A stretch of DNA of 64,000 bases from CBDBZL01 sp031399025 (GTDB lineage Bacteria > Pseudomonadota > Alphaproteobacteria > Sphingomonadales > Sphingomonadaceae). The stretch covers positions 59,079 to 123,078 of the forward strand of contig JANNOJ010000050.1 of assembly GCA_031399025.1 (NCBI GenBank), read 5' to 3'. Position numbers and translations under genes: made by a program. A model generated the notes under the pieces. The model had not been told where the DNA came from. It made no database searches and was given only the letters and a program-made list of their open reading frames with translations. Below, piece by piece: positions 7,984-16,463 of the stretch (position 1 is the first letter of the stretch; every line of letters begins with the position of its first letter).

Positions 7984-9627
7984 ATGGCGGTTCAAGCCCA
8001 GATCCGGCTCATCGGGCCGCTGTGCGTCATGCGCGGCGGGGCGGAGCTCGTCCTGCCCTCGTCCCGCAAGACCCGCGCGCTGCTCGGCTATCTGGCCGCG
8101 ACCGACCGGCCGTCGCGACGCGACCATCTGTGCGAGCTGTTGTGGGAAGTGCCCGACGATCCGCGCGGGGCGCTGCGCTGGAGCCTCTCCAAGCTGCGCC
8201 CGCTGCTCGACGAGGCGGAGATCTGCCGGCTGGTGGCGACCCGCGACACGGTGCGGCTCGATTGCGCGACGCTGGCCGTCGACTGGCGGCAGCTGCGCGC
8301 GGTAGCCACCAGCGACGTGCGCCAGGCGGACGCGGCCACGCTCGCCCGGATGGCCGGGCAGCAGGGCACCTTCATGGAAGGCTGCGATCTGCCCGCCTGC
8401 GACGCCTTCCAGGCCTGGCTCACGGCGATGCGCGACGAAACCCGGCGCTGGCAGGTCACGATCCTGCGCGCGGTGACCGGCAACCCCGACGGCGTCGTCG
8501 ATCCTGAGCTGGCGGTGGAATACGCCCGCGCCTGGTGCGCGCTCGATCCGCTCGACGCCATCGCCCGGGCGCGGCTGGTCCACCTGCTCGACCACACCGG
8601 CCGGCGCGAGGAGGCCGCGATGCAGCGCACCAGCGGCATCCGCCATCTGGCCGAAGCGGACTTGCCGATCCCTGATTCGCTGCGCTCGGGAGGACACTAC
8701 CGGGAAGCTGGCGAACCCGATCAGCACCAGCTCCGGGAAGCCCCAGGGCCTCACCTGCTGCAGCCCGCGCGAACCAAGCCCGCGCCCGCCTTGCCGGTAC
8801 AGCAGATCCGCTTCTGCACCGCGGCCGACGGCACGGGGCTCGCCTTCTCGATCGTGGGCGAGGGGCCGCCGCTGGTGAAGACCGCCAACTGGCTCAACCA
8901 CCTCGAGCACGACTGGGCGAGCCCGGTCTGGCGCCACTGGATCGCCCATTTCATCCAGTTCCGCCAGCTGGTGCGGTACGACGAGCGCGGCAACGGCCTG
9001 TCGGACTGGAACGTCGCCGACATCAGCTTCGAGGCCTTCGTCGACGACCTGGCGGCGGTGGTGGACGCGGCCGGCATCGACACCTTCGACCTGTTCGGCC
9101 TGTCGCAGGGCTGCGCGGTGTCGATCGCCTACGCCGTGCGCCACCCCGAGCGGGTGCGCCGGCTGGTGCTCTATGGCGGCTATGCGGCCGGCTGGCGCAA
9201 GCGCGCCTCGGTCGAAGAGATCGCCACCCGCGAAGCCATGCTCACGCTCACCAAGGCGGGCTGGGGGCGCAACAACCCCGCCTTCCGGCAGCTGTTCTCC
9301 ACCCTGTTCTTCCCGGCCGCCCGGCCCGAGGATATCGGCTGGTTCAACGAGCTGCAGCGGATCTGCGTCTCGCCCGAGAACGCCATGCGGCTGCAGCAGG
9401 CCTTCTCGGTCATCGACGTGCGCGACCTCCTGCCCCGGGTCACCCCGCCCACCCTGGTGCTGCACACCACGCGCGACGCGGTGGTGCCGTTCGATGCCGG
9501 CAAGGAGCTTGCCGCCCGCATCCCCGGCGCCCGGTTCGTGGGGCTGGAGAGCGAGAACCACCTGCTGCTCGAATACGAGCCCGCCTGGCAACGGGCGGCC
9601 GCCGCGGTCCGCGAGTTCCTCGGCTGA
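7984..9627 (+). CDS. Transcriptional regulator: SARP-type (winged helix + BTAD) fused to alpha/beta hydrolase
   Basis: 547 aa with two recognisable halves. Residues 1-90 resemble the winged-helix domain of SARP/AfsR-type activators (IRLIGPLCVMRGG opening, then RKTRALLGYLA and LCELLWE). Residues 95-225 are the helical BTAD-like part. After a Pro-rich linker (about 225-265), residues 268-547 are an alpha/beta hydrolase with nucleophile GLSQG (Ser near 377), acid in TTRDAVVP and His in ESENHLLLE, so the triad looks intact. The ATG at 7984 follows a run of Gs. It is divergent from the diiron oxygenase operon and followed 56 bp later by pobA. The hydrolase half probably senses or hydrolyses a ligand; this is inference. 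Confidence 0.75.
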   Translation: MAVQAQIRLIGPLCVMRGGAELVLPSSRKTRALLGYLAATDRPSRRDHLCELLWEVPDDPRGALRWSLSKLRPLLDEAEICRLVATRDTVRLDCATLAVDWRQLRAVATSDVRQADAATLARMAGQQGTFMEGCDLPACDAFQAWLTAMRDETRRWQVTILRAVTGNPDGVVDPELAVEYARAWCALDPLDAIARARLVHLLDHTGRREEAAMQRTSGIRHLAEADLPIPDSLRSGGHYREAGEPDQHQLREAPGPHLLQPARTKPAPALPVQQIRFCTAADGTGLAFSIVGEGPPLVKTANWLNHLEHDWASPVWRHWIAHFIQFRQLVRYDERGNGLSDWNVADISFEAFVDDLAAVVDAAGIDTFDLFGLSQGCAVSIAYAVRHPERVRRLVLYGGYAAGWRKRASVEEIATREAMLTLTKAGWGRNNPAFRQLFSTLFFPAARPEDIGWFNELQRICVSPENAMRLQQAFSVIDVRDLLPRVTPPTLVLHTTRDAVVPFDAGKELAARIPGARFVGLESENHLLLEYEPAWQRAAAAVREFLG

Positions 9628-9683
9628 ATGCGGGCCTTAGAGCAGTCTTGACGCACAGGCGCCTCCTCACGCAAGCGCATGGC

Positions 9684-10868
9684 ATGAACAAGCGCGCGAC
9701 AACCACCCAGGTCTGCATCATCGGCGCCGGCCCGGCCGGCTTGCTGCTCGGCCACCTGCTGCGCGCTGAGGGCGTCGAATGCATGGTGCTGGAGCGGCGC
9801 TCGCCCGCATACGTGCTCTCGCGGATCCGGGCGGGCGTGCTCGAGCGCGGCACGGTGGCGCTGATGGAGCGGCTGGGGCTAGACGCGCGGCTCAGGGCGG
9901 AGGGCCTGCCGCACGACGGCTTCAACCTGGCCGACGGCGAGCGGCTGATCCGCATCGACATCGCCAAGCTCAGCGGCCGCCAGGTGGTGGTCTACGGCCA
10001 GACCGAGCTCACCCGCGACCTGATGGACGCGAGCGGGGCGCGCGGGCTGGAGGTGGTGTACGAGGCCGACGAAGTCGCCTTGCACGAGATTGAAAGCAAC
10101 GCGCCGTTCGTGACCTTCACCAGCGGCGGCGCGCCGCAACGGGTGGACTGCCGCATCATCGTCGGCTGCGACGGCTTCCACGGGCCGAGCCGCAGGGCGC
10201 TTCCGGCAGCTGCGGGACGGGAATATCTGCGGGAATATCCGTTCGGCTGGCTCGGCATCCTGGCCGATGTGCCGCCATGCAACCACGAGATCATTTACGC
10301 CAACCACGAACGCGGCTTCGCGCTCGCCAGCATGCGCTCGCCCACGCGCAGCCGCTATTACGTCGACGTGGCGCCGGGCGAGCGGGTGGAGGACTGGCCC
10401 GACGAGCGCGTGTGGGACGAACTGGCCATCCGCCTGGGGCCCGAGGCGGCGGCGCAGATGGTCCGCGGCCCGGCACTGGAGAAATCGATCGCCCCGCTGC
10501 GCAGCTTCGTCTTCGCGCCCATGCGCCACGGCGCGCTGCTGCTGTGCGGCGATGCGGCGCACATCGTCCCGCCGACCGGCGCCAAGGGCCTCAACCTGGC
10601 GGCCAGCGATGTGCATTACGCGGCCGAGGCGCTGGTCCGGTTCTTCATGGCTGGCGACCACGACGCCATTGCCGGCTATTCCGCGCGGGCGCTGGCGCGG
10701 GTGTGGAAGGCCGAACGGTTCAGTTGGTCGCTGACCCGGCTGATGCACCGCTTTCCCGAAGACGGCCCGTTCGAGCGGGCCATGCAGGTGGCCGAACTCG
10801 ATTACATCGCCACCAGCCGCGCGGCGCAGGAAAGCCTTGCCGAGAACTATGTCGGCCTGCCGCTCTAG
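9684..10868 (+). CDS. pobA: 4-hydroxybenzoate 3-monooxygenase
   Basis: 394 aa, the same length as the well-studied Pseudomonas enzyme. The FAD-binding GAGPAGLLLGHLL motif is at residues 13-25, the family RIRAGVLE(R/Q)GTV stretch near 44-54, and the second FAD motif GDAAHIVPPTGAKGLNLA near residue 290. It hydroxylates 4-hydroxybenzoate to protocatechuate with NADPH and O2. The ATG at 9684 was preferred over a TTG at 9648 because MNKRATTTQVCIIG gives the standard N-terminus. Only 56 bp separate it from the SARP-hydrolase gene, so they may be co-transcribed. No ring-cleavage operon for protocatechuate is adjacent. Confidence 0.93.
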   Translation: MNKRATTTQVCIIGAGPAGLLLGHLLRAEGVECMVLERRSPAYVLSRIRAGVLERGTVALMERLGLDARLRAEGLPHDGFNLADGERLIRIDIAKLSGRQVVVYGQTELTRDLMDASGARGLEVVYEADEVALHEIESNAPFVTFTSGGAPQRVDCRIIVGCDGFHGPSRRALPAAAGREYLREYPFGWLGILADVPPCNHEIIYANHERGFALASMRSPTRSRYYVDVAPGERVEDWPDERVWDELAIRLGPEAAAQMVRGPALEKSIAPLRSFVFAPMRHGALLLCGDAAHIVPPTGAKGLNLAASDVHYAAEALVRFFMAGDHDAIAGYSARALARVWKAERFSWSLTRLMHRFPEDGPFERAMQVAELDYIATSRAAQESLAENYVGLPL

Positions 10869-11021
10869 CGCTTTTCCCGTGGTGGCGGACCCGGTCAGCC
10901 GTTTTAGACGTCGCGAGCTTGATCGTGTCGGCCAGCGCCGCACCCGCCCCGGCGTCCCCTCGCTGAAGCGGCCGGTCGCATCGGTCTTGCAGGCGGAGTC
11001 CAGCGGCGGGAAGAGGCAGCC

Positions 11022-12611
11022 TCACTGAGCCGGCTCGATCGGGTAGGCGACGCCAAGCTGCTCAAGGTAGGACGAGAAGCGCGATGGATCGTAGTAGAAT
11101 TGCTCCATCTGGGGGCGCATCCGGCTCATGACGTCCTCGTTGAGGTGGATGCCCGGCATGTCTTCGGAAGTGAGCACGGGCTCATAGGTCTGCTCGGCAA
11201 ACTGGACCTCCTGCTGATAGGTCTTGGCCGCCTCCAGCAGTTCGGGCGTGGTCAACAGGTCGAGCACCGTCAGCGCCACGGCCTTGGCGCCGGCGACAGC
11301 GCCCTTGTGAGCGATCGGGGTCGCCATGGCGATGGCCGCGGTCTGATGATGCCCGATCATGTTGGGGATGTTGGAGGGGAAGCGGATGGTGATGGTCGGC
11401 ACCGTCCACATGATGTCGCCGATATCGTCCGAGCCGCCGCCGATCGAGAACTCCGGGGGCTCCGCCAGCTCGCCGACCGCGCTTCCGAGCGGCTCGATCT
11501 CGCGCCCGTTGGCTTCCTGCGCCGCGCGCGCGAAAGCCTGATCGGCCTCGCTCCATTGCGGCATTCCCACCGCCTGGATGTTGGCCTGCGCCGCCTCCGC
11601 CAACGGTCTGTTGCCGTGCTGGGGTGCGGCATAGCCGAGCAGGCGCCGCGTCACGGTGGTATCGGTCGCCATCGCCGCGGCCTCCGAGATGCGGTTGCCG
11701 ATTTCATAGAGCTCGCGAATGGAATCGAACTCGCGCTGGCGGAAATAGTACCAGACCGAGGCGGTGTCCGGCACCACGTTGGGTTGGCCGCCGCCATTGG
11801 TGATCACGTAGTGCGAGCGTTGCGTGGGGTGGATGTGCTCGCGCCGCATGTTCCAGGCGACGTTCATGAGTTCGACCCCGTCAAGCGCGCTGCGGCCGAG
11901 CCAGGGCGCGCCGGCGCCATGCGACGAACTGCCCTTGAAGGTGTATTCGACGGACACCATCCCGTTGCCCCCGCCGTCGCCATAACTGGTGCCAAAGCCG
12001 TTGGCGACATGGGTGAAGATCGTCGCGTCGACGCCCTCGAACATGCCGTCGCGCACGAAGAAGGCCTTGGTCGCCAACAGTTCCTCGGCGACGCCGGGCC
12101 AGATCATCAAGGTTCCGTCGATCTCGTGCTCGACCATCTCATCCTTCACCGCGAGCGCGGCGGCGACGACCACGGGAATCCCGCTGTTGTGACCTTCGCC
12201 ATGACCGGGCGCGCCCTCGATCAGCGGCGTAAGTTCGGGCGAGCCGGGCTTCTGGCTGAGGCCGAGCAGCGCGTCGACGTCGCTTCCGAGCGCGATCTTG
12301 GGCCCGCCCGAGCCATTGGTCCACGTCGCCGTCCAGGCCGTCGGAATACCCGCCGAGCCCTTCTCGATGGTGAAGCCATTCTGCTCGAGAATACCGGTCA
12401 CGTATTCCATCGTCCGGAATTCCTGGAAGCCGGGTTCGGCGAAGCTGAAGATCGAATCGACCATCTCCTGCACGAGCTTGGCCCGCGCCTCGACGCCGGC
12501 AATCGCTTCCTGTTTCAGTTCGGCCGGCGCCTCGGCGAAGGCCGGCGACGCGCCCGCCAGCAGGGCGAGAAGGGCAATTTTGGAGAGCGCGTAGCTGCGA
12601 ACCGTCGTCAT
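11022..12611 (-). CDS. Secreted M20-family metallopeptidase/amidohydrolase
   Basis: 529 aa. Residues 1-27 are a signal peptide ending ASPAFAEA. The M20 metal-binding elements are visible: LGSDVDALL (metal Asp) and GHGEGHNSG in the first domain, then the VAEELLATKAFF segment with its Glu pair, and the C-terminal IGHHQTAA His. This layout matches the AbgB-like amidohydrolases that cleave N-acyl amino acids or aminoacyl conjugates. Export to the periplasm and the adjacent TonB receptor (89 bp upstream on the same strand) suggest processing of an imported peptide or conjugate. The start at 12611 was chosen for the signal peptide; the longer frame from 12671 has no such feature. Confidence 0.85.
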   Translation of the reverse strand: MTTVRSYALSKIALLALLAGASPAFAEAPAELKQEAIAGVEARAKLVQEMVDSIFSFAEPGFQEFRTMEYVTGILEQNGFTIEKGSAGIPTAWTATWTNGSGGPKIALGSDVDALLGLSQKPGSPELTPLIEGAPGHGEGHNSGIPVVVAAALAVKDEMVEHEIDGTLMIWPGVAEELLATKAFFVRDGMFEGVDATIFTHVANGFGTSYGDGGGNGMVSVEYTFKGSSSHGAGAPWLGRSALDGVELMNVAWNMRREHIHPTQRSHYVITNGGGQPNVVPDTASVWYYFRQREFDSIRELYEIGNRISEAAAMATDTTVTRRLLGYAAPQHGNRPLAEAAQANIQAVGMPQWSEADQAFARAAQEANGREIEPLGSAVGELAEPPEFSIGGGSDDIGDIMWTVPTITIRFPSNIPNMIGHHQTAAIAMATPIAHKGAVAGAKAVALTVLDLLTTPELLEAAKTYQQEVQFAEQTYEPVLTSEDMPGIHLNEDVMSRMRPQMEQFYYDPSRFSSYLEQLGVAYPIEPAQ

Positions 12612-12699
12612 GTGCTGGTGTCCCTTGTCATTGGATCGCGAGGAGAGGCCGACGCAAGGCGGACGGCGCACGACCTGCGTGGCCCGCCGAACGCCCCCA

Positions 12700-15582
12700 T
12701 CAATAGCGGACCCGCAGGCCCAGGCGGAACACGCGGCCTAACGTGTCGTAGAGGGTGCGCTGGGTCTGGGGATAAGCGGGCGTGTTGTTGCCGTCCGGCC
12801 CGTTGCCGACCAAGACCGGATCGCGGTCGAACACGTTCTTCACCGCGAACACCGCCTCGATTTGGGTCTGGTCCAGTTCGAACCCGTAGCTGAAGTTCGT
12901 ATCGAGATAGAAGGTGCCGGCAATGTCGTTCTCGTTGATGGTGCGGCGAATGCCGGTCGGATCGGATTCCGGGCAATCGGTCTGACACTCGATGTAGTCA
13001 TTGTCGTAGACGTGGTCCCCGAAACCGCGGCCGACGAACATGATGTCCAGGCCGCTGTCGAACGCGTATCCGGCCGAGACACGATAGACCATGTGCGGGA
13101 TGTTCGCGCCGGCCGCGTCGTTGGGGGCGACGATGCCGTTGTCGCTGATGTTCTCGATCGTGTAGGTCGCCAGCCCGCGCAGCATGAACTGGCCGGGCCC
13201 GACCGGACGGCTGTAGCTCGCCTCCACGTCGACACCGACCGCGGTCTGCCGGGCGAAGTTCAAGTATGTCAGGTCGATGGTCTGGATGTCCTGCGTACCC
13301 GACGCAAAATTGATCTGGTCGCAGTAATCCTGAAGGTTCTGCTCGTAGCATAAGTTGACCGTCTGTTGGGCGGTGATCGAGTCGATCGAGTCGCTTACCT
13401 CGATGTCGAAATAGTCCGCCGAGAGCGCGAATCCGGGCAGAAAGGTCGGCGTAAAGATCACGCCGACGCCGTAGGTCATGCCGACTTCCGGATCCAGTTC
13501 GAGGCTGCCGGTGAAGTTCTGGATGAACTCGTCGGCCACCACCGTGCCGTCCGCCTGAGGGACGTTGACCGAGTTGGTGCGCGCGGTGCCCGGGTCGAAC
13601 AGCTCCGACAGGTTCGGCGCGCGGATGTCGCGCGAGACCGTCCCGCGGATGCGCAGGTCGTCGATCGGCTGCCAGGCGAGGCCCGCCTTCCAGGTCGTCA
13701 CCCTGCCCGAGGTCGAATACTCGGTGACCCGGATCGCGCCGTTGAACTCGAGCCCCTCCCACAGCGGGAACAGCACCTCGGCATAGGCCTCCTTCACGTC
13801 GAAGGACCCGCTGGTGACCTTGTAATTGCCGTAAAGCCAGGTGGTCTCGTAGTTGATCGGATCGGTGTATCCGTCGATCGCTTCCTCGCGATACTCTGCG
13901 CCAAAGGCCAGGGAGACCGGGCCGGCCCAGTTCTCGAACAGCGCGCCGGTAGCGAAGTTGAGGCCGAACACGTCCTGCGTGATGTATTGTCGGCGCTCGG
14001 GATAGATGGCGAACAGGAAGTCGAGAGCCTCCTGCGTGACCCCGCCGATGCCGATGCGGTTGATCGGGACGCAGCCGGACAGGTCGTTGGCAGCGTTGCT
14101 GTCGACGTTCACCCGGCATACGACGTTGCCCGAACTGTCGTAGACCGCATCCTGCATCGCCGACATCCGCGAGTTCTGCCAGGTGTTGACCAGGGTTTCG
14201 CGGGTCGAGGTATCGCCGTGCTGGTAATAGCCGTCCCAGTCCCACGCGATCGGCCCGGTGTCGAACACCCCATCGGCGCCGGCGACATAGCGTTCGACCT
14301 CGCGCGCATTGTCGCCACCGGCGGCGGGGATCCCGGCATTGCTGGTGCCGATCGTGTATGAGGTCGATCCGGCCGGATCGTAGAGCGATGCCGGCAGGAA
14401 CGCGTTGTCGGAGCGGATGGTAACGCCCACGCTCGGCGTCTGCTGATAATAGCTCAGGCCATCGAAAATCGAATACGAGCCCTGGACAAACACATTCAGC
14501 CAGTCGGCAAACCTGAAGTTGGCCCGGGCGAAAATCGAGGTGCGCTCTTCGTCGTTCGCCAGTGAGTTGGAGCCGCGGTGATTGGCGCTGGTCACTTCAT
14601 AATCGCCGCCCACCATCCACTGGCCGCTGACCTCGCCATAGGCGAGCTGGTTGACGGTTGCGCGCCCGGTGCTGGGGTCGATGTTGCCGAAATAGGTGCC
14701 GCGCAGCGGACCACTGGTGATCAGGCCGCCCGGTGTGAAGTTCGACGAGCCGATCCCCGACTGGACAATCCGCCGCGGCTGGCCGTTGGTGGCGGTATAA
14801 GCGGGGTTGTCGATCTGGAAAAAGCCGCTGTCGTTCCAGTCGCGATCGATCGTGTGCTTGCCTTCCTGGGTGAAGAATTCGCCACTGACGAGGATATGGC
14901 CGCGATCATCGGCAAAGGGCGAGCCCGCGGTCAGCTGGAGCTTGTGATTGGGGACGTCGCTGTAGGTGGTGACGCCATATTCGTAATCAGCGAGCAGGCC
15001 GGTGAAATCGGTGTCGAGGATGAAGTTGACCACGCCCGCCACCGCGTCCGAGCCGTACACCGAGGAGGCGCCGCCGGTCACCACCTCGACGCGCTCGATC
15101 AGCGCCTGCGGGACGGTGTTGATGTCGACCAGGCCGGTGGAGGTGGAGGCGACCGAGCGCTGACCGTTGATGAGGATAAGCGTCCGGTTCTCGCCAAGCG
15201 AGCGCAGATCGATCGCGCTGATGCCCGAGGCGCCGTTGGACAGGCTGCCCGAGTTGGATACGGCCGTCTGGCTGCCCGAGACCGAAGGCAGCGTGTTGAC
15301 GAAATCGGCGATGTTGGCCGGCGCTTCGCTGGCGATCTCCTCGCCGCTGATCACGCTGACGGGCGTGGGCGCATCATAGCCGTTGCGGGTGATGCGCGAG
15401 CCGGTGACGATGATCGCTTCGGCCGGGGCCGGGTCGGCGGGCTCCGCTTCCGCCTCCGGCTCCTGGACGACCTGCCCCCGGGCCTCGGCCGGCAGCAGCA
15501 CCAGCGCTCCCAATGTGAGGGCGGCGCCGGCGAGGAGCCAGGCCTTGCGTTCCGGGCGTTCCGCAATCCGCTTTGACTTCAT
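12700..15582 (-). CDS. TonB-dependent outer-membrane receptor
   Basis: 960 aa. It has a signal peptide (about residues 1-36, cut near ARGQV), then an acidic Pro/Glu linker and the plug domain starting EAIIVTGSRITR, the sphingomonad-type opening. The plug carries LRSLGENRTLILINGQR and VEVVTGGASSVYGSDAVAGVVNFIL. The rest is the 22-strand barrel, ending in an aromatic-terminated strand (RLGLRVRY). AGGGGGG lies upstream of the ATG. It probably imports peptides or a large organic ligand for the neighbouring M20 enzyme and metalloprotease; iron-siderophore uptake is less likely from context. The next gene upstream on this strand is an Lrp-type regulator. Confidence 0.93.
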   Translation of the reverse strand: MKSKRIAERPERKAWLLAGAALTLGALVLLPAEARGQVVQEPEAEAEPADPAPAEAIIVTGSRITRNGYDAPTPVSVISGEEIASEAPANIADFVNTLPSVSGSQTAVSNSGSLSNGASGISAIDLRSLGENRTLILINGQRSVASTSTGLVDINTVPQALIERVEVVTGGASSVYGSDAVAGVVNFILDTDFTGLLADYEYGVTTYSDVPNHKLQLTAGSPFADDRGHILVSGEFFTQEGKHTIDRDWNDSGFFQIDNPAYTATNGQPRRIVQSGIGSSNFTPGGLITSGPLRGTYFGNIDPSTGRATVNQLAYGEVSGQWMVGGDYEVTSANHRGSNSLANDEERTSIFARANFRFADWLNVFVQGSYSIFDGLSYYQQTPSVGVTIRSDNAFLPASLYDPAGSTSYTIGTSNAGIPAAGGDNAREVERYVAGADGVFDTGPIAWDWDGYYQHGDTSTRETLVNTWQNSRMSAMQDAVYDSSGNVVCRVNVDSNAANDLSGCVPINRIGIGGVTQEALDFLFAIYPERRQYITQDVFGLNFATGALFENWAGPVSLAFGAEYREEAIDGYTDPINYETTWLYGNYKVTSGSFDVKEAYAEVLFPLWEGLEFNGAIRVTEYSTSGRVTTWKAGLAWQPIDDLRIRGTVSRDIRAPNLSELFDPGTARTNSVNVPQADGTVVADEFIQNFTGSLELDPEVGMTYGVGVIFTPTFLPGFALSADYFDIEVSDSIDSITAQQTVNLCYEQNLQDYCDQINFASGTQDIQTIDLTYLNFARQTAVGVDVEASYSRPVGPGQFMLRGLATYTIENISDNGIVAPNDAAGANIPHMVYRVSAGYAFDSGLDIMFVGRGFGDHVYDNDYIECQTDCPESDPTGIRRTINENDIAGTFYLDTNFSYGFELDQTQIEAVFAVKNVFDRDPVLVGNGPDGNNTPAYPQTQRTLYDTLGRVFRLGLRVRY

Positions 15583-15842
15583 CTTGGATCAACCCCCCTG
15601 ATTGGGTTTGTGCTGATCCTCTCCCGACCCGAATGGCTCCTAAGTCAGCCGCCCCCCTCGCCCCTCATGGCTCGGCGCGGCTGACTTCCCGCTTCATCGC
15701 TTGGCAACATAGGGGAAACCATGTGCCGATATGCGCCTATTTTATGCGCTTATCCCGCGATCTTTGAAGCAATTCTGCGTCATTATGGGATTTTTCAATG
15801 AATTTCCCCACGTCTCTGGTCTTGGTCGTACTTTTCGAATCG
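15583..15842. other. Intergenic region upstream of the TonB receptor gene
   Basis: 260 bp without a credible gene, between the end of the Lrp-type regulator gene and the receptor start. The part at about 15690-15830 is clearly AT-richer than its surroundings, as expected for a promoter. No operator repeat is obvious. Confidence 0.4.
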
Positions 15843-16334
15843 TCAGGACGTTTCATCGAGCACCGCGGGCGCAATCAGCCGGTTCGTGACCTCGCGCAGC
15901 AGGAAGCTGCTGCGGATTTTGGCCACATGGGGGAGCTTGGACAGCTCCTTGCGATAGACCAGGTCGTATTGGTCGAAGGAACGCACGTTGATCAGCATCA
16001 TGAAGTCGTTCTCGCCCGAGATGAAGCTGCAGAACGACATGGACGGGCAGTCCATCACTGCCTTCTCGAACTCCACCAGCCGGCTCTCTACCTGCGAGCT
16101 GAGTTCGATCAGCACCAGCACGGTGATCGTGTAACCGAGCCGCTTCTGGTTGATCACCGCGCTATAGCCGGTGACGATGCCCCGCTCCTCCAGCAGCTTG
16201 CGCCGGCGCGCCACCGCGGTGCTCGACAGGTTTACCCGGTCGCCGAGGCTGACGTCGGGCGCGCGGCCGTCCTCCACCAGCGCGCGCAGGACTCGGAAAT
16301 CGGTTCGGTCGAGACCCTTGCGTACGCTTTCCAT
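15843..16334 (-). CDS. Lrp/AsnC family transcriptional regulator
   Basis: 163 aa, the standard length. The N-terminal helix-turn-helix covers residues 8-55 (LDRTDFRVLRALVEDGR, then VNLSSTAVARRRKLLEERGI). The C-terminal RAM ligand-binding/oligomerisation domain covers about 65-155. The ATG at 16334 fits family length; the frame is open further upstream but shows no homology. It is divergent from a secreted zinc metalloprotease and precedes the TonB receptor and M20 genes. Lrp-type proteins respond to amino acids, so it is the likely switch for this peptide-scavenging locus. A matching inverted repeat lies in the divergent promoter region. Confidence 0.9.
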   Translation of the reverse strand: MESVRKGLDRTDFRVLRALVEDGRAPDVSLGDRVNLSSTAVARRRKLLEERGIVTGYSAVINQKRLGYTITVLVLIELSSQVESRLVEFEKAVMDCPSMSFCSFISGENDFMMLINVRSFDQYDLVYRKELSKLPHVAKIRSSFLLREVTNRLIAPAVLDETS

Positions 16335-16355
16335 CGTAATCCCCCCTATTCCTGC

Positions 16356-16397
16356 GGGAATGCAGCAAATGTTCGCAATATGAATGCCGCATTTCCC
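16356..16397. promoter_or_regulatory. Candidate Lrp operator
   Basis: The 129-bp gap between the divergent lrp-like and metalloprotease genes contains the inverted arms GGGAATGC (16356-16363) and GCATTTCCC (16389-16397) around an AT-rich centre. The symmetry and position fit autoregulation and control of the protease by the neighbouring Lrp-type protein. Assignment is by position and symmetry only. Confidence 0.45.
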
Positions 16398-16463
16398 AAC
16401 ATGCGCAAGGTCAGGAATGGTATCCCCCGCCGAACACAGGGTCGCAGGAACAGGGGGTTGTAA

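Noticed and set aside
7276..9591. 771-codon minus-strand frame across the SARP-hydrolase gene
   Set aside because: Low-complexity Arg/Gly/Pro composition and it overlaps three well-supported genes.
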